Shown here piece by piece: positions 16,943 to 25,988 of a DNA stretch of 52,821 nt. How positions within the stretch are numbered: the stretch's first letter is position 1; every line of letters begins with the position of its first letter. The stretch comes from Amylibacter marinus (GTDB lineage Bacteria; Pseudomonadota; Alphaproteobacteria; Rhodobacterales; Rhodobacteraceae). Made by a program: the position numbers and the translations under genes. The notes beneath the pieces were generated by a model. That model was not told where the DNA came from and searched no databases. It saw only the letters and a program-made list of their open reading frames with translations. The stretch is taken from assembly GCF_030160015.1 (NCBI RefSeq), contig NZ_BSNN01000009.1, forward strand, positions 1-52,821, written 5' to 3'.

Positions 16943-17931
16943 TGCGCCACCTCCTTTGGCAGATCTCTTTGCAGGCGGTGCACCTCGTGGCAGGCCACTG
17001 CGGTATCGCCAAATTGGCTAACCTCTGGGGCGGTGCGTTTGCATTCATCCGTTACATGAGCACAGCGCGTGTGAAATGGACAGCCCGTGGGCATGGCGGA
17101 TAGGGTCGGCATGGCCCCTGGGATTTGTTTTAGCCGCTGTCCGGGGGGGGTCTGTTGTGGCAAGGCATTGATCAGCCCCTGCGTATAGGGGTGCTGGGGA
17201 TCATTGATAATAGAACGCGTGGCGCCTGTCTCGATAATGCGCCCCGCATACATCACCATGGTGCGTTCTGTTACCTGAGAAACCACACCCAGATCATGGG
17301 TGATCAGGATCAGGCCCACTTGGTTAGATTGGCACATTTCCAGCAACAGCTCCATGATATCGGCCTGAATGGTCACATCCAATGCGGTGGTTGGCTCGTC
17401 TGCGATGATCAGTTTGGGATCCAGCAATAGCGCCATGGCGATGATAATACGCTGGCGCATCCCGCCGGACAATTCATGCGGGTATTGGTCTAGGCGCTCG
17501 TCTGGCGAGGGGATATAGACCTCTTTCAGCTTCACCAAGGCAATCTGGCGCGCCTCTTCAAAGGATAGGTTGCGGTGTGCGCGCAGGGTTTCCACCATCT
17601 GCTGGCCAATGGTCAAGACAGGGTTCAGCGTAACCATAGGATCCTGAAAGATCATCGCCATACGATTTCCGCGCATATCGCGCACCTGCTTGGGCGACAT
17701 CTGCGTCACATCTTCGCCCTCGAATAAAATCTCGCCACCATCAATAAAGCCGGGCTTGGACAGCAGGTTCATCAGCGCAAATCCGGTGATGGATTTGCCC
17801 GCGCCAGATTCCCCCACAATGCCAAGGCGCTCGCCGCGGGCCAGATCAAAGGATATCCCATTTAGGGCCGCCATAGCCCCATCACGGCTGGCAAATTTAA
17901 CCGTTAGGTCACGTACAGATAACAAAGACAT
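16939..17931 (-). CDS. Peptide-type ABC transporter ATP-binding protein (OppD/DppD-like)
   Basis: First ATPase of the importer, 330 residues. Walker A is GESGAGKSIT, the signature is LSGGMRQRIIIAMAL, and Walker B is KLIIADEPTTALD. The C-terminal extension contains PTGCPFHTRCAHVTDECKR with the conserved cysteines of this subfamily. It starts 3 bp after the permease gene upstream and overlaps the next ATPase gene by ATGA, so translation of the operon is tightly coupled. Confidence 0.93.
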   Translation of the reverse strand: MSLLSVRDLTVKFASRDGAMAALNGISFDLARGERLGIVGESGAGKSITGFALMNLLSKPGFIDGGEILFEGEDVTQMSPKQVRDMRGNRMAMIFQDPMVTLNPVLTIGQQMVETLRAHRNLSFEEARQIALVKLKEVYIPSPDERLDQYPHELSGGMRQRIIIAMALLLDPKLIIADEPTTALDVTIQADIMELLLEMCQSNQVGLILITHDLGVVSQVTERTMVMYAGRIIETGATRSIINDPQHPYTQGLINALPQQTPPGQRLKQIPGAMPTLSAMPTGCPFHTRCAHVTDECKRTAPEVSQFGDTAVACHEVHRLQRDLPKEVAQ

Positions 17932-17934
17932 GGA

Positions 17935-18897
17935 TTACCCTTTGTAGAGTTTGGGGTTCAGGACATCGCGCATCCAGTCACCTAGTAAATTAATAACCAG
18001 CACCAGCACCACCAGTACCAAGCCCGGGATCGCCGTGATCCACCAGCTGCCCGAGAAGATATAATCAAACCCAGAGGAAATCAGCGAGCCAAGCGAGGGC
18101 TGATTGGGCGGCATGCCCAGCCCAAGAAAGCTAAGAGAGGCCTCGGATATAATCGCATTGGCCACCTGTACCGTCGATATCACAAAAATCGGAGATAGCG
18201 AATTTGGCAGGATATGGCGCACCATAATCCGCATCGGCCCAAAGCCCATGACACGGGCCGCATCCACATATTCCTTCTTCTTTTCCGCCAGAACCGTGGC
18301 GCGCACCGTGCGGGCATATTGCGGCCATTCCGCCACGCCAATAACCCCCACCAGAAACAAAACCGCATAGCGGCTAAAAACCTCTGATCCAAACAGCGCC
18401 TGCGTAATGGCCAGAAAGATAATGGCAACCATCAGCGTAGAAAACGACAGCTGGATGTCCGCCAGCCGCATCAACAGGCTATCGGTGCGCCCGCCAACAT
18501 AGCCCGAGATCAAGCCGATCGATATCCCCAGAAATGCCTGCAGCGCCACCGCACATAGCCCGATGATTATCGACAGGCGTGTGCCGTATAAAATGGTGGA
18601 CAAGAGATCACGCCCCTGATCATCGGTGCCAAGGCTGAATTCCGGCAAAGATCCATCAATCCACACCGGGGGGTATTCGCTGTTTAGAATATCAATCTGG
18701 GATGGGTCATAGGGATTATAGGGCGCCAGCACCGGCGCAAAGAATGCCGCCAATGTGATCAGCCAGAACACCACCATAGATATAATCGCCACCGGATTCC
18801 GGCGAAAAGAATAGCCGATATTGCTGTTCCACATCAGCGAAAGGCGCGACGGGGTGGCAAGGGGTGGCGTGCCCGTATCAAAGGTAGAATTGCTCAT
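17935..18897 (-). CDS. Peptide-type ABC transporter permease (OppC/DppC-like)
   Basis: Inner-membrane permease of 320 residues with an N-terminal OppC_N segment (about residues 20-70) and the binding-protein-dependent permease domain after it. Diagnostic parts are LGTDDQGRDLLSTILYGTRL, the EAA loop with EYVDAARVMGFGPMRIMVRH, and EASLSFLGLGMPPNQPSLGS. Its start overlaps the OppB-like gene stop by ATGA. Confidence 0.93.
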   Translation of the reverse strand: MSNSTFDTGTPPLATPSRLSLMWNSNIGYSFRRNPVAIISMVVFWLITLAAFFAPVLAPYNPYDPSQIDILNSEYPPVWIDGSLPEFSLGTDDQGRDLLSTILYGTRLSIIIGLCAVALQAFLGISIGLISGYVGGRTDSLLMRLADIQLSFSTLMVAIIFLAITQALFGSEVFSRYAVLFLVGVIGVAEWPQYARTVRATVLAEKKKEYVDAARVMGFGPMRIMVRHILPNSLSPIFVISTVQVANAIISEASLSFLGLGMPPNQPSLGSLISSGFDYIFSGSWWITAIPGLVLVVLVLVINLLGDWMRDVLNPKLYKG

Positions 18898-19874
18898 GCG
18901 CCCATCCTCGCCAGATTGATCGTTGGATTCACCAACCCATAGATCAAATCCACAATCGTATTGGTCAGCACAAAGATAAACCCAACCACAATCAGATAGG
19001 CCACGATCAGGGGGGTATCCACGCGGTTAACCGCCTCTAGGAACATAGCCCCCATCCCCGGCCAGCTGAAAACGGTCTCGGTTAGGATGGTATATGCCAC
19101 CATTGTGCCAATCTGCACGCCCCCCACGGTGATCACCGGCAACAGTGTGTTTTTCAGCGCATGCACGAAATATATGCGCCAGGGGGCAATGCCCTTGGCC
19201 TGTGCGTAACGGATGTATTCGCTTTGTAAGACATCAATCATCTCTGCGCGGATTAGGCGGATGAACATCGGCAACATGATCGACGACAATGCAATCGAGG
19301 GCATGATAATATGCGCCCAGCCGTCCTTGGTGGCAAAATTGGTTTCCCAATACCCAAAGACATGCACAATCTCGCCCCGCCCAAATGAAGGCATCCAGCC
19401 CAGTTCAACCGAGAAGAAAAAGATCATCAAAATCGCCGTCAGGAACACCGGAATAGACAGGCCAACAATCGACAGCGATAGAATAATGCGCGTCAGAATA
19501 GAATTGGGCCAGATCGCGGTGAAAACACCCAGCGGGATCGACAGCCCAATGATAATAACCGTGGCCCCAAAGACCAATTCCAGCGTCGCGGGCAGCTTCT
19601 TTAAAATCACATCCAAAGCGGGCTCTTTAAAGAAATAGGATGTGCCCAGATCACCCTGTAGCGCATTGCCCAGAAAGCGCAGATACTGAACCGCAAATGG
19701 GTCATTTAGCCCAAGATCGTCGCGCAATTTCTGGCGCACCTCTTCAGAGACAGATTGCCCCACCAATTCACGCAAAGGATCGCCCAGATTGCCCTGGATC
19801 GCAAAGGCGATCAAGGAAATAGCCAACATAACGGCAATGGCCTGAAACACGCGTTTTACAAGATAAGCAAACAT
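18894..19874 (-). CDS. Peptide-type ABC transporter permease (OppB/DppB-like)
   Basis: Inner-membrane permease of 326 residues. I start it at ATG 19874, which has GGAG five bases upstream and gives the typical N-terminus MFAYLVKRVFQAIAVMLAIS; the longer form runs into the operon's stem-loop region. Family features are DLGLNDPFAVQYLRFLGNAL, GDLGTSYFFKEP, the EAA loop SEYIRYAQAKGIAPWRIYFV and the C-terminal NTIVDLIYGLVNPTINLARM. Confidence 0.93.
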   Translation of the reverse strand: MFAYLVKRVFQAIAVMLAISLIAFAIQGNLGDPLRELVGQSVSEEVRQKLRDDLGLNDPFAVQYLRFLGNALQGDLGTSYFFKEPALDVILKKLPATLELVFGATVIIIGLSIPLGVFTAIWPNSILTRIILSLSIVGLSIPVFLTAILMIFFFSVELGWMPSFGRGEIVHVFGYWETNFATKDGWAHIIMPSIALSSIMLPMFIRLIRAEMIDVLQSEYIRYAQAKGIAPWRIYFVHALKNTLLPVITVGGVQIGTMVAYTILTETVFSWPGMGAMFLEAVNRVDTPLIVAYLIVVGFIFVLTNTIVDLIYGLVNPTINLARMGA

Positions 19875-19918
19875 TTCTGCTCCGTTTGTGAAGTTCTTAT
19901 AATCAAGTATAGAGAAAA

Positions 19919-19950
19919 ACAGCGGGCGCGCCCAGTCGCGCACCCGCCCT
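19919..19950 (-). terminator. Stem-loop after the binding-protein gene
   Basis: On the minus strand GCGGGTGCGCG pairs with CGCGCCCGC around a short loop and is followed by TGTTTTT. It lies between the binding-protein stop (19972) and the permease start (19874). It is probably a partial terminator that keeps the receptor in excess over the membrane subunits. Confidence 0.65.
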
Positions 19951-19971
19951 TGGATCTGTTAAAATCGGGTC

Positions 19972-21531
19972 TTACTTTGCTACCGTTAGGTCACCAAAGT
20001 AGGGGAAATTTAGCGCATTAACGATATCGCCAGCGTTCATGCCCTCTTTGGCACCCCAAGCAAGGTTCTGCCAATGCAGCGGAATATAAGCCGCCTCATC
20101 ATACAAGATTTGCTCTAGGCGTTGCAGGTGCTCTCTGCGTTTGGCAATATCGGTCTCGGCATTTGCCATATCCATCAGCTTGTCTGCCTCTGGGTTACAA
20201 TAGTTGCCCGCATTATATTGACCGTTGCCAGATGTTTTATCCGCACAGGCAGACAAGAACTGGTGGAAATTTGCAGAATCTTCGGTATCCGCATGCCAGC
20301 CAATCATCATCATATCCGCGGCGCGCGCGTCGAACTCTGGCCAATATTGTGCCTTGGGCAGGGTTTGCAGATCAACTGTGATACCGATTTTGGATAGCAT
20401 AGAGGCAACCGCCTGCGCGATCTTGTCATCATTCACATAGCGATTGTTGGGTGCCATCATAGAGATAGAGAACCCATCCGCATAGCCAGCCTCGGCCATC
20501 AGGGCCTTGGCCTTTTCTACGTCATAGCGTGGCTCAAGATCAGAGATATACCCCAAATAACCCGCAGGCGATGCCTGTGCACCCACGGTGCCAAACCCGC
20601 GCATAATGCGATCTACGATGCCGGTGTTGTTTACGGCGTAATCAATCGCCTGACGCACCTTGGGATCCTTAAAGGCCTCTACGCGGTCTTGGTTCATCTG
20701 GAATGTGATGATGCGTGTGCCGGGCATGGTGATCAGGTTCACGCCTTCGGCCTTTTCTACGCGGGCCAAATCCGTTGGCGGAACCGGTGCGATGAAATCC
20801 ACATCCCCAGACAATAGGGCCGCCACGCGCGTTGGGTCTTCTTTGATCGGGGTTAGAATAATCTCGTCTACGTTGCCCTTGGATGCGCTATCCCAGTAGC
20901 CATCAAAGCGGTCGAACACCACCTTTACGCCCTGTTCGCGCTCACTCACCACAAAGGGGCCTGTGCCAGAAATATTGCGCGAGGCAAAACTGTCGCCGTG
21001 CTTTACGATCTCGGCTTTGTCTTTGCCATCCGCGGTTTGGCCGCTGTAAAATGCGCTGTCCATGGCAAATAGATAGGTGGCCGTGTGCAACACCAGCGGA
21101 AATGGCTCGGATGTTTTTAGATCAATGGTATAATCATCAACAACCTCGATATCTGTGAAGGGCGCAAAGATGCCCTTGAAATCTGGGCTTTCTTTCACAC
21201 GGTCAAATGTCCAGTCCATATCCTTGGCCGTAAAGGCATTGCCCGAATGAAAGGTGACACCCTTGCGCAGCTTAAAGCGCATGGTCGTCGGGTCGATCTG
21301 TTCCCAGCTTTCCGCAAGGCGGCTTTCGAATTCCAAATCTTGCGTCCAACGTACCAGAGGGTCAAACACCATGTGATTTAGCTGTAATGTTCCGCCAGAC
21401 AATTGCTCGTATGGGTCAAGCGATACGGGATCGGCATCATAGGCTACTTTAACGGATATCTCTGCAAATGTCGGGCTAGCAAGGGCGGCAACCAATGCAA
21501 GACCTGCGACGCAGTCTTTGAATTTCATCAT
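19972..21531 (-). CDS. Extracellular solute-binding protein family 5 (peptide-type)
   Basis: Periplasmic receptor of the ABC importer, 519 residues with a signal peptide of about 23 residues (cut after ASPTFA). Family 5 features include VKVAYDADPVSLDPYEQLSG, LAESWEQIDPTTMRFKLRKG, VTFHSGNAFTAKDMDWTFDR, and a C-terminal QRLEQILYDEAAYIPLHWQN region. AGGAG precedes the first of two adjacent ATG codons. This family carries dipeptides, oligopeptides, nickel, opines and many other ligands. With a hydroxybenzoate-type monooxygenase divergent from it, the ligand is not necessarily a peptide. Confidence 0.92.
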   Translation of the reverse strand: MMKFKDCVAGLALVAALASPTFAEISVKVAYDADPVSLDPYEQLSGGTLQLNHMVFDPLVRWTQDLEFESRLAESWEQIDPTTMRFKLRKGVTFHSGNAFTAKDMDWTFDRVKESPDFKGIFAPFTDIEVVDDYTIDLKTSEPFPLVLHTATYLFAMDSAFYSGQTADGKDKAEIVKHGDSFASRNISGTGPFVVSEREQGVKVVFDRFDGYWDSASKGNVDEIILTPIKEDPTRVAALLSGDVDFIAPVPPTDLARVEKAEGVNLITMPGTRIITFQMNQDRVEAFKDPKVRQAIDYAVNNTGIVDRIMRGFGTVGAQASPAGYLGYISDLEPRYDVEKAKALMAEAGYADGFSISMMAPNNRYVNDDKIAQAVASMLSKIGITVDLQTLPKAQYWPEFDARAADMMMIGWHADTEDSANFHQFLSACADKTSGNGQYNAGNYCNPEADKLMDMANAETDIAKRREHLQRLEQILYDEAAYIPLHWQNLAWGAKEGMNAGDIVNALNFPYFGDLTVAK

Positions 21532-21543
21532 GGGATTCTCCTA

Positions 21544-21557
21544 GGTTAATATTAACC
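21544..21557. promoter_or_regulatory. Perfect 14-bp palindrome in the divergent promoter region
   Basis: GGTTAATATTAACC is a perfect palindrome 12 bp upstream of the binding-protein gene start, in the 216-bp gap to the divergent monooxygenase. Further dyads of LysR style occur nearby, such as ATGC-N7-GCAT around 21592-21606. It may be an operator for the LysR regulator or another repressor. Confidence 0.45.
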
Positions 21558-21747
21558 AATACACTCGCCCAGCCCGCGAAATTGCGCCAATGCTAATTTT
21601 GCATAGCCCCATGCACCCTGTTTACCCGCTAGATGGGACGTAAATCCTGTATTGGCCCCTTGTAGAAACGCCCATCCTGTATTAATAGTTAACATAGCAA
21701 TTAAAGGCACCGCACAAGCACAGACCCATCACCCAGAGAGGGCAAAT

Positions 21748-23682
21748 ATGCAATTCCATCTAAATGGTTTCAAACCTGGCAATTATCAGGTCCCGGATGA
21801 GGCTAGAAAACCCTACCCCAATCCCCCAATTCTGGATCTGCCCCGCGAAGTGGATGTGCTGATTATCGGCACCGGCCCCGCCGGATTAACCATGGCACGC
21901 CAAATGTCCGAATTCGCTGATATAAAAACCTGTATCGTCGATATGGCGCCCGGCCCGTTGCTGTTTGGGCGCGCCGATGGGATTTCATGCCGCACCATCG
22001 AAATCATGGAGGCCTTTAACAGCAGCGAAATGGTGGTCAAGGAAACCTATCAGCTAAAGCAAAACACATTCTGGGAGCCAGACCCCCAAAACCCGCAAAA
22101 CATCAAACGCACCGAAAAAATCAAAGATGCCCGCGGCGGTCTGTCTGAATTCACCCACGGTATCGTAAACCAAGCCCGCCTGCACGAATTGCTGATTGAT
22201 GGCATGGCAAATTCAATCACCAATCTGCACCCCCACTACAGCCGTGAACTGTTGGATGTAGAAATTGACGACACCCAAACCCAAGACCTGAAGGCCCATC
22301 CAATAACCGCCACCTTTCAACGCACAGATCAGGCAGGCGCGCAAAAACGCGAAACCGTCAAGGCCCGCTTCGTCGTTGGCAGCGATGGCGGCAGAAGCCG
22401 CCTGCGCAAAAGCCTAGGCATCACCCTACAGGGCGATAGCGCGGATAAGGCATGGGGGGTGATGGACATCCTGCTGACCACAGATTTCCCAGATATCCGC
22501 GTCAAAAGCTTTATCCAATCTCAGGATCATGGGGCGGTCATGACCATCCCGCGCGAGGGCGGCTACCTCTGCCGTTTCTATATTGAATTAGATGCACTGG
22601 CCAAAGGCAAGCGCGCCACAGATATCAACCTGAGCGAACAGGACCTGATCGCCAAGGCCCAGAAAATATTCCACCCCTATACATTAGATGTAAAAGAGGT
22701 CGCATGGTGGTCTATCTATTCGGTGGGCCAGCGGATCGCAGATCGCTTTGATAACCGCCCGCTGAACAGCCCAGATACCATAATCCCGCGCGCCTTCGTA
22801 TCCGGCGATGCCTGCCACACCCACAGCCCCAAGGGCGGCTGGGGCCTGAACACCTCCCTGCCAGATACCTTTAACCTAGGCTGGAAAATGGCCGCCGTCC
22901 TACAGGGCAAGGCGCATCCAAAACTTCTGGCAACCTACAGCACAGAGCGGCGCAAGGTGGCCCAACAGCTGATCAACGCGGACAAAGAGCTCTCGAAATT
23001 GGTCGCCACCCGACCAACAGCCGGCGATGCATCCGAAAAGGCGCGCATCGATACCGCAGAAATCGAGGCCTTCATGAAACGCCAAAGCGGATTCGTCAGC
23101 GGCACCTCTATCGAATATGCCCCCTCCTACATCTGCACCGGGCAGGAAAACCAAGAATTGGCCACTGGATTCAAAATCGGCCAGCGGTTCCATTCGGCAA
23201 TTGCAACGCGCGTGGCAGATGGCCGAAGCCAACACCTAGGCCATCTGGTAAAGGCCGATGGCCGCTGGCGCATCTTCTTGTTTGGCGGTACAGAAAACCC
23301 CACCAATGCCGCATCTAGCGCCAATAGGTTTGTCGATTACTTGGCCAATTCCACCGCGTCACCGGTGCTGAAATACACCCCCAAGGGCGGCGATATAGAC
23401 TCGCTAATCGATACCTATGCCGTATTCCAACAACAGGATCTATCCATGCACGACCTGCCGGATTACCTATGGCCAGCAAAGGGTAAATACGCCCTGCGGG
23501 ATTACGAAAAGGTTTTCCAAACCCAAGAGGACAACGATCTCTATGATCTGCGCGGTATAGATCGCGATGCGGGCTGTGTTGTGATTGTCAGGCCGGATCA
23601 GCATATCGCATCGATCCTGCCAATCACCGCCCATGCCAAGGTTTCAGAGTTCTTTGATACCTTTATGCGCGTGCCAGATTAA
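21748..23682 (+). CDS. FAD-dependent aromatic monooxygenase, 3-hydroxybenzoate 4-monooxygenase-like
   Basis: Flavoprotein hydroxylase of the phenol 2-monooxygenase/MobA group, 644 residues from ATG 21748 (GAGAGGG five bases upstream). The FAD-binding GxGxxG is VLIIGTGPAGLTMAR at about residues 35-50. A second FAD motif is FVSGDACHTHSPKGGWGLN at about 350. GRADGISCRTIEIMEAFN and VVGSDGGRSRLRKSLGI are typical. The C-terminal 180 residues form the thioredoxin-like dimerisation domain of phenol hydroxylases. Length and motifs fit 3-hydroxybenzoate 4-hydroxylase (making protocatechuate), but related enzymes act on phenol or resorcinol. No ring-cleavage genes for protocatechuate are on this molecule, so the product must be handled by chromosomal enzymes. 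Confidence 0.85.
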   Translation: MQFHLNGFKPGNYQVPDEARKPYPNPPILDLPREVDVLIIGTGPAGLTMARQMSEFADIKTCIVDMAPGPLLFGRADGISCRTIEIMEAFNSSEMVVKETYQLKQNTFWEPDPQNPQNIKRTEKIKDARGGLSEFTHGIVNQARLHELLIDGMANSITNLHPHYSRELLDVEIDDTQTQDLKAHPITATFQRTDQAGAQKRETVKARFVVGSDGGRSRLRKSLGITLQGDSADKAWGVMDILLTTDFPDIRVKSFIQSQDHGAVMTIPREGGYLCRFYIELDALAKGKRATDINLSEQDLIAKAQKIFHPYTLDVKEVAWWSIYSVGQRIADRFDNRPLNSPDTIIPRAFVSGDACHTHSPKGGWGLNTSLPDTFNLGWKMAAVLQGKAHPKLLATYSTERRKVAQQLINADKELSKLVATRPTAGDASEKARIDTAEIEAFMKRQSGFVSGTSIEYAPSYICTGQENQELATGFKIGQRFHSAIATRVADGRSQHLGHLVKADGRWRIFLFGGTENPTNAASSANRFVDYLANSTASPVLKYTPKGGDIDSLIDTYAVFQQQDLSMHDLPDYLWPAKGKYALRDYEKVFQTQEDNDLYDLRGIDRDAGCVVIVRPDQHIASILPITAHAKVSEFFDTFMRVPD

Positions 23683-23783
23683 CCCCCGCGCACCTCACAA
23701 ACCCCTAACCAGATCGTTACCCACAACAGGCCATTGCTCGGTTAGGATAGCCAAAACGCTCTCCTAGCCCCGAAAGGCCCGCC

Positions 23784-25166
23784 ATGCCCCCTGCCCTAAC
23801 CCAACAAATGCGCTGGATCAGCGCCGCCCTCCTATCTGCCACGCTGATCACCGCCCCCCTTGGCGCCCAGACCACCACGCCCGATATTTCAGACGTGGCC
23901 ATCGCCCAGTTCGGCACCCCCCCCGCCGTGCCCACAGGCGCGCTGCCCCGCGCGGTGCGCCGCGCCATAACCACCGCATTTGTAGACAGCATGAAACAGG
24001 GCCAATGGGGCCCCGATCAAGACGCCGCCCTACAAACCATCGCCACATCAAAAGATGCGCGCGTGGTTTGGGTGATCAGCGATCTGTTGCGCTTTGTTTC
24101 CAGCTATCAGCTAAACGCCGCCCTAACCGAAACCGCCTCTGTGCTGCTGGGTGTGGATATTGCCCCCGGCAACAGCTGGGGTCAGGTTACGGATCATCTG
24201 ATCGCATGGGATATCCCCGCCCCGCCAAATTACCTAAAGACCAAGCGCGAAATCTACACCACCGTGGTGCCCAGCTGGCAGAAAATATTCACCAAGGGTG
24301 ATGTGGACTGGCGCCATGTGTCCTGGGGGGGCGTGTTGATCGATGATCGCGCCTTTGGCACCACGGACGAGCCCTGTAATTGCATCCCCGCCGCCGACGA
24401 CCCCGCCACCACCAGCGCCGATCAGGCCACGTGGCTAGACGAGGATGATATCGTGTTCGGCATAGAGGTAAACGGCGCATTCCGCGCCTATCCCCGCCAA
24501 ATCATGGAGGTGCGCGAAATGGTCAATGACACCCTTGGCGGGCGCGACCTAGGCATTCCATATTGCACCCTATGTGGATCCGCTCAGGCCTATTTCACCG
24601 ATCAAATGCCCGCAGGGGTCAAGCGGCCTGTGTTGCGCACATCGGGCCTGTTAATCCGATCCAACAAGGTGATGTATGACCTAAACACCTATTCCGTATT
24701 CGATACATTCAAAGGCACGGCGGTAACCGGCCCGCTGGCAAACAAGGGCATTACACTGCCGCAGGCCAGTGTGGTCACCACCACATGGGGTGATTGGAAA
24801 TCCGCCCACCCAGAAACCACCGTTCTGGCCGAATATCTGGCACTGGGGCGTGATCCTGACTTTAGGAATACGCGCGATGCCGATGGCCCGATTTTCCCCG
24901 TGGGGGATGTAGATCCGCGCCTTGGTGTACACGAGGATATCATCGGCGTGGTCGCCAAATCTGGAACACCGGTGGCGTTTCAACGCACCAAGGCGCTGGT
25001 GGCATTACAGGCGGGCCAAGAGGTGGGCTTTGAAAACATCCGCCTTGCCCTTGATGCGGGCGGGATCCGCGCCATCGATACAGACGGTCATGATTTAGGC
25101 AGCCACCAAGCGTTCTGGTTCGCTTGGTCACAATTTCACCCAACAACACGGCTGTGGTCAAACTAG
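23784..25166 (+). CDS. DUF3179-domain exported protein
   Basis: Protein of 460 residues with a signal peptide (about residues 1-33, cut near LGA). The central and C-terminal part matches the DUF3179 family: WLDEDDIVFGIEVNGAFRAY, PRQIMEVREMVNDTLGG, the cysteine pair motif IPYCTLCGSAQAYF, LIRSNKVMYDLNTYSVF and WGDWKSAHPETTVL. The CTLC pair could bind a metal or be redox active, but no biochemical function is established for the family. It follows the monooxygenase by about 100 bp on the same strand. Its last 4 bases overlap the 3' end of the converging dps gene. Confidence 0.85.
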   Translation: MPPALTQQMRWISAALLSATLITAPLGAQTTTPDISDVAIAQFGTPPAVPTGALPRAVRRAITTAFVDSMKQGQWGPDQDAALQTIATSKDARVVWVISDLLRFVSSYQLNAALTETASVLLGVDIAPGNSWGQVTDHLIAWDIPAPPNYLKTKREIYTTVVPSWQKIFTKGDVDWRHVSWGGVLIDDRAFGTTDEPCNCIPAADDPATTSADQATWLDEDDIVFGIEVNGAFRAYPRQIMEVREMVNDTLGGRDLGIPYCTLCGSAQAYFTDQMPAGVKRPVLRTSGLLIRSNKVMYDLNTYSVFDTFKGTAVTGPLANKGITLPQASVVTTTWGDWKSAHPETTVLAEYLALGRDPDFRNTRDADGPIFPVGDVDPRLGVHEDIIGVVAKSGTPVAFQRTKALVALQAGQEVGFENIRLALDAGGIRAIDTDGHDLGSHQAFWFAWSQFHPTTRLWSN

Positions 25167-25624
25167 CCCAGATGCGCGCGCAGGAACCATGCGAATTTCT
25201 GATGCACCTGCCCGCGCGCAATGCATAAATCCTCGGTCAATGTATCGCCGGCATCCGCCGCGATCTGCCCCGTGGCGCGCAGGGTTTCTACCAAAACCTC
25301 CTGTGCATCCAGCATCATTTGCACCATCTCTACATCCCTAGCGGGGCCTGATTGTTCGGGGATGGTGGCGCGCTTGATCATGCCCGCCAATGTGCCCTCG
25401 GCATAGCCCCCCAGCGCGCGAATGCGCTCGGCCAGATCATCCTGCGCCACAAAATGATCTTCGTAAATTTTCTGGAACAGGTCATGTAACGGCCCAAAGG
25501 CCATGCCCGTAACATTCCAGTGGAAATTTTGCGCCAGCATAGTGGCAACGGTTGTTTCCGCCACGGTTTGATTCAGGGCGTCATGAATAGAAGAATTAGC
25601 GAATGCGGGTGCTGTCTGTGCCAT
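25163..25624 (-). CDS. dps: Dps-family DNA-binding/ferritin-like protein
   Basis: Mini-ferritin of 153 residues that would assemble as a dodecamer, oxidise ferrous iron with peroxide and protect DNA. The ferroxidase residues are in NFHWNVTGMAFGPLHDLFQ and in YEDHFVAQDDLAERIRALGG, both intact. The short N-terminal tail has no lysine-rich stretch, so strong DNA binding is uncertain. An Irr-type box lies about 95 bp upstream of the start, so iron control is expected. Confidence 0.94.
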   Translation of the reverse strand: MAQTAPAFANSSIHDALNQTVAETTVATMLAQNFHWNVTGMAFGPLHDLFQKIYEDHFVAQDDLAERIRALGGYAEGTLAGMIKRATIPEQSGPARDVEMVQMMLDAQEVLVETLRATGQIAADAGDTLTEDLCIARGQVHQKFAWFLRAHLG

Positions 25625-25716
25625 GGTATATGTCCTAAATTGATGAAACAGGTGGCTGGCAATGCTGCTGGCTGCCTAGGGTCCATCATAGCAAATCAGG
25701 GGCGAATGTCCAGCAA

Positions 25717-25733
25717 TTTAGAATCATTCTAAA
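25717..25733. promoter_or_regulatory. Irr box (iron control element) upstream of dps
   Basis: TTTAGAATCATTCTAAA is a 17-bp near-perfect dyad that matches the iron control element bound by Irr in alphaproteobacteria (TTTRGAAYNRTTCYAAA type). It is 93 bp upstream of the dps start, on the dps side of the 364-bp gap to nirB. Irr represses iron-storage genes when iron is scarce, which fits dps. Confidence 0.8.
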
Positions 25734-25894
25734 TTGAGCATGTAAAATATTCCTGCACAGGAATTAGGCACCGCGCACAAATATCCACCACCACGGCCCG
25801 CAGCCGTAATCTCTTCGCGCATTTTCAATAAAAATTTCAGTTTGCTTTTGACTCTCCCCGCGCTGAATAAGAAAAGTTAGAACCGAATAGGGCC

Positions 25895-25937
25895 GTTACA
25901 ACGCTGTAATCCGCCCGCCACGTGGCAACGACGCTGC
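25895..25937 (+). promoter_or_regulatory. Candidate ANTAR (NasT) leader element upstream of nirBD
   Basis: Two consecutive hairpins with six-base loops lie in the leader 52-94 bp before the nirB start. The first has stem GTTAC/GTAAT (one G-U pair) with loop AACGCT (25900-25905). The second has stem GTGGC/GCTGC (two G-U pairs) with loop AACGAC (25927-25932). Both loops have A at position 1 and G at position 4, the pattern that ANTAR-domain antiterminators such as NasT need. The upstream GCCAC (25917-25921) could pair with the 5' arm GTGGC of hairpin 2 instead, giving a switch. NasS/NasT control of assimilatory nitrite genes is known in alphaproteobacteria; nasST themselves are not on this molecule. 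Confidence 0.6.
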
Positions 25938-25988
25938 ATCCTTATCATCCAACACCCACAATTGGGTCAGGCAAAGGTGTAGATAGCC

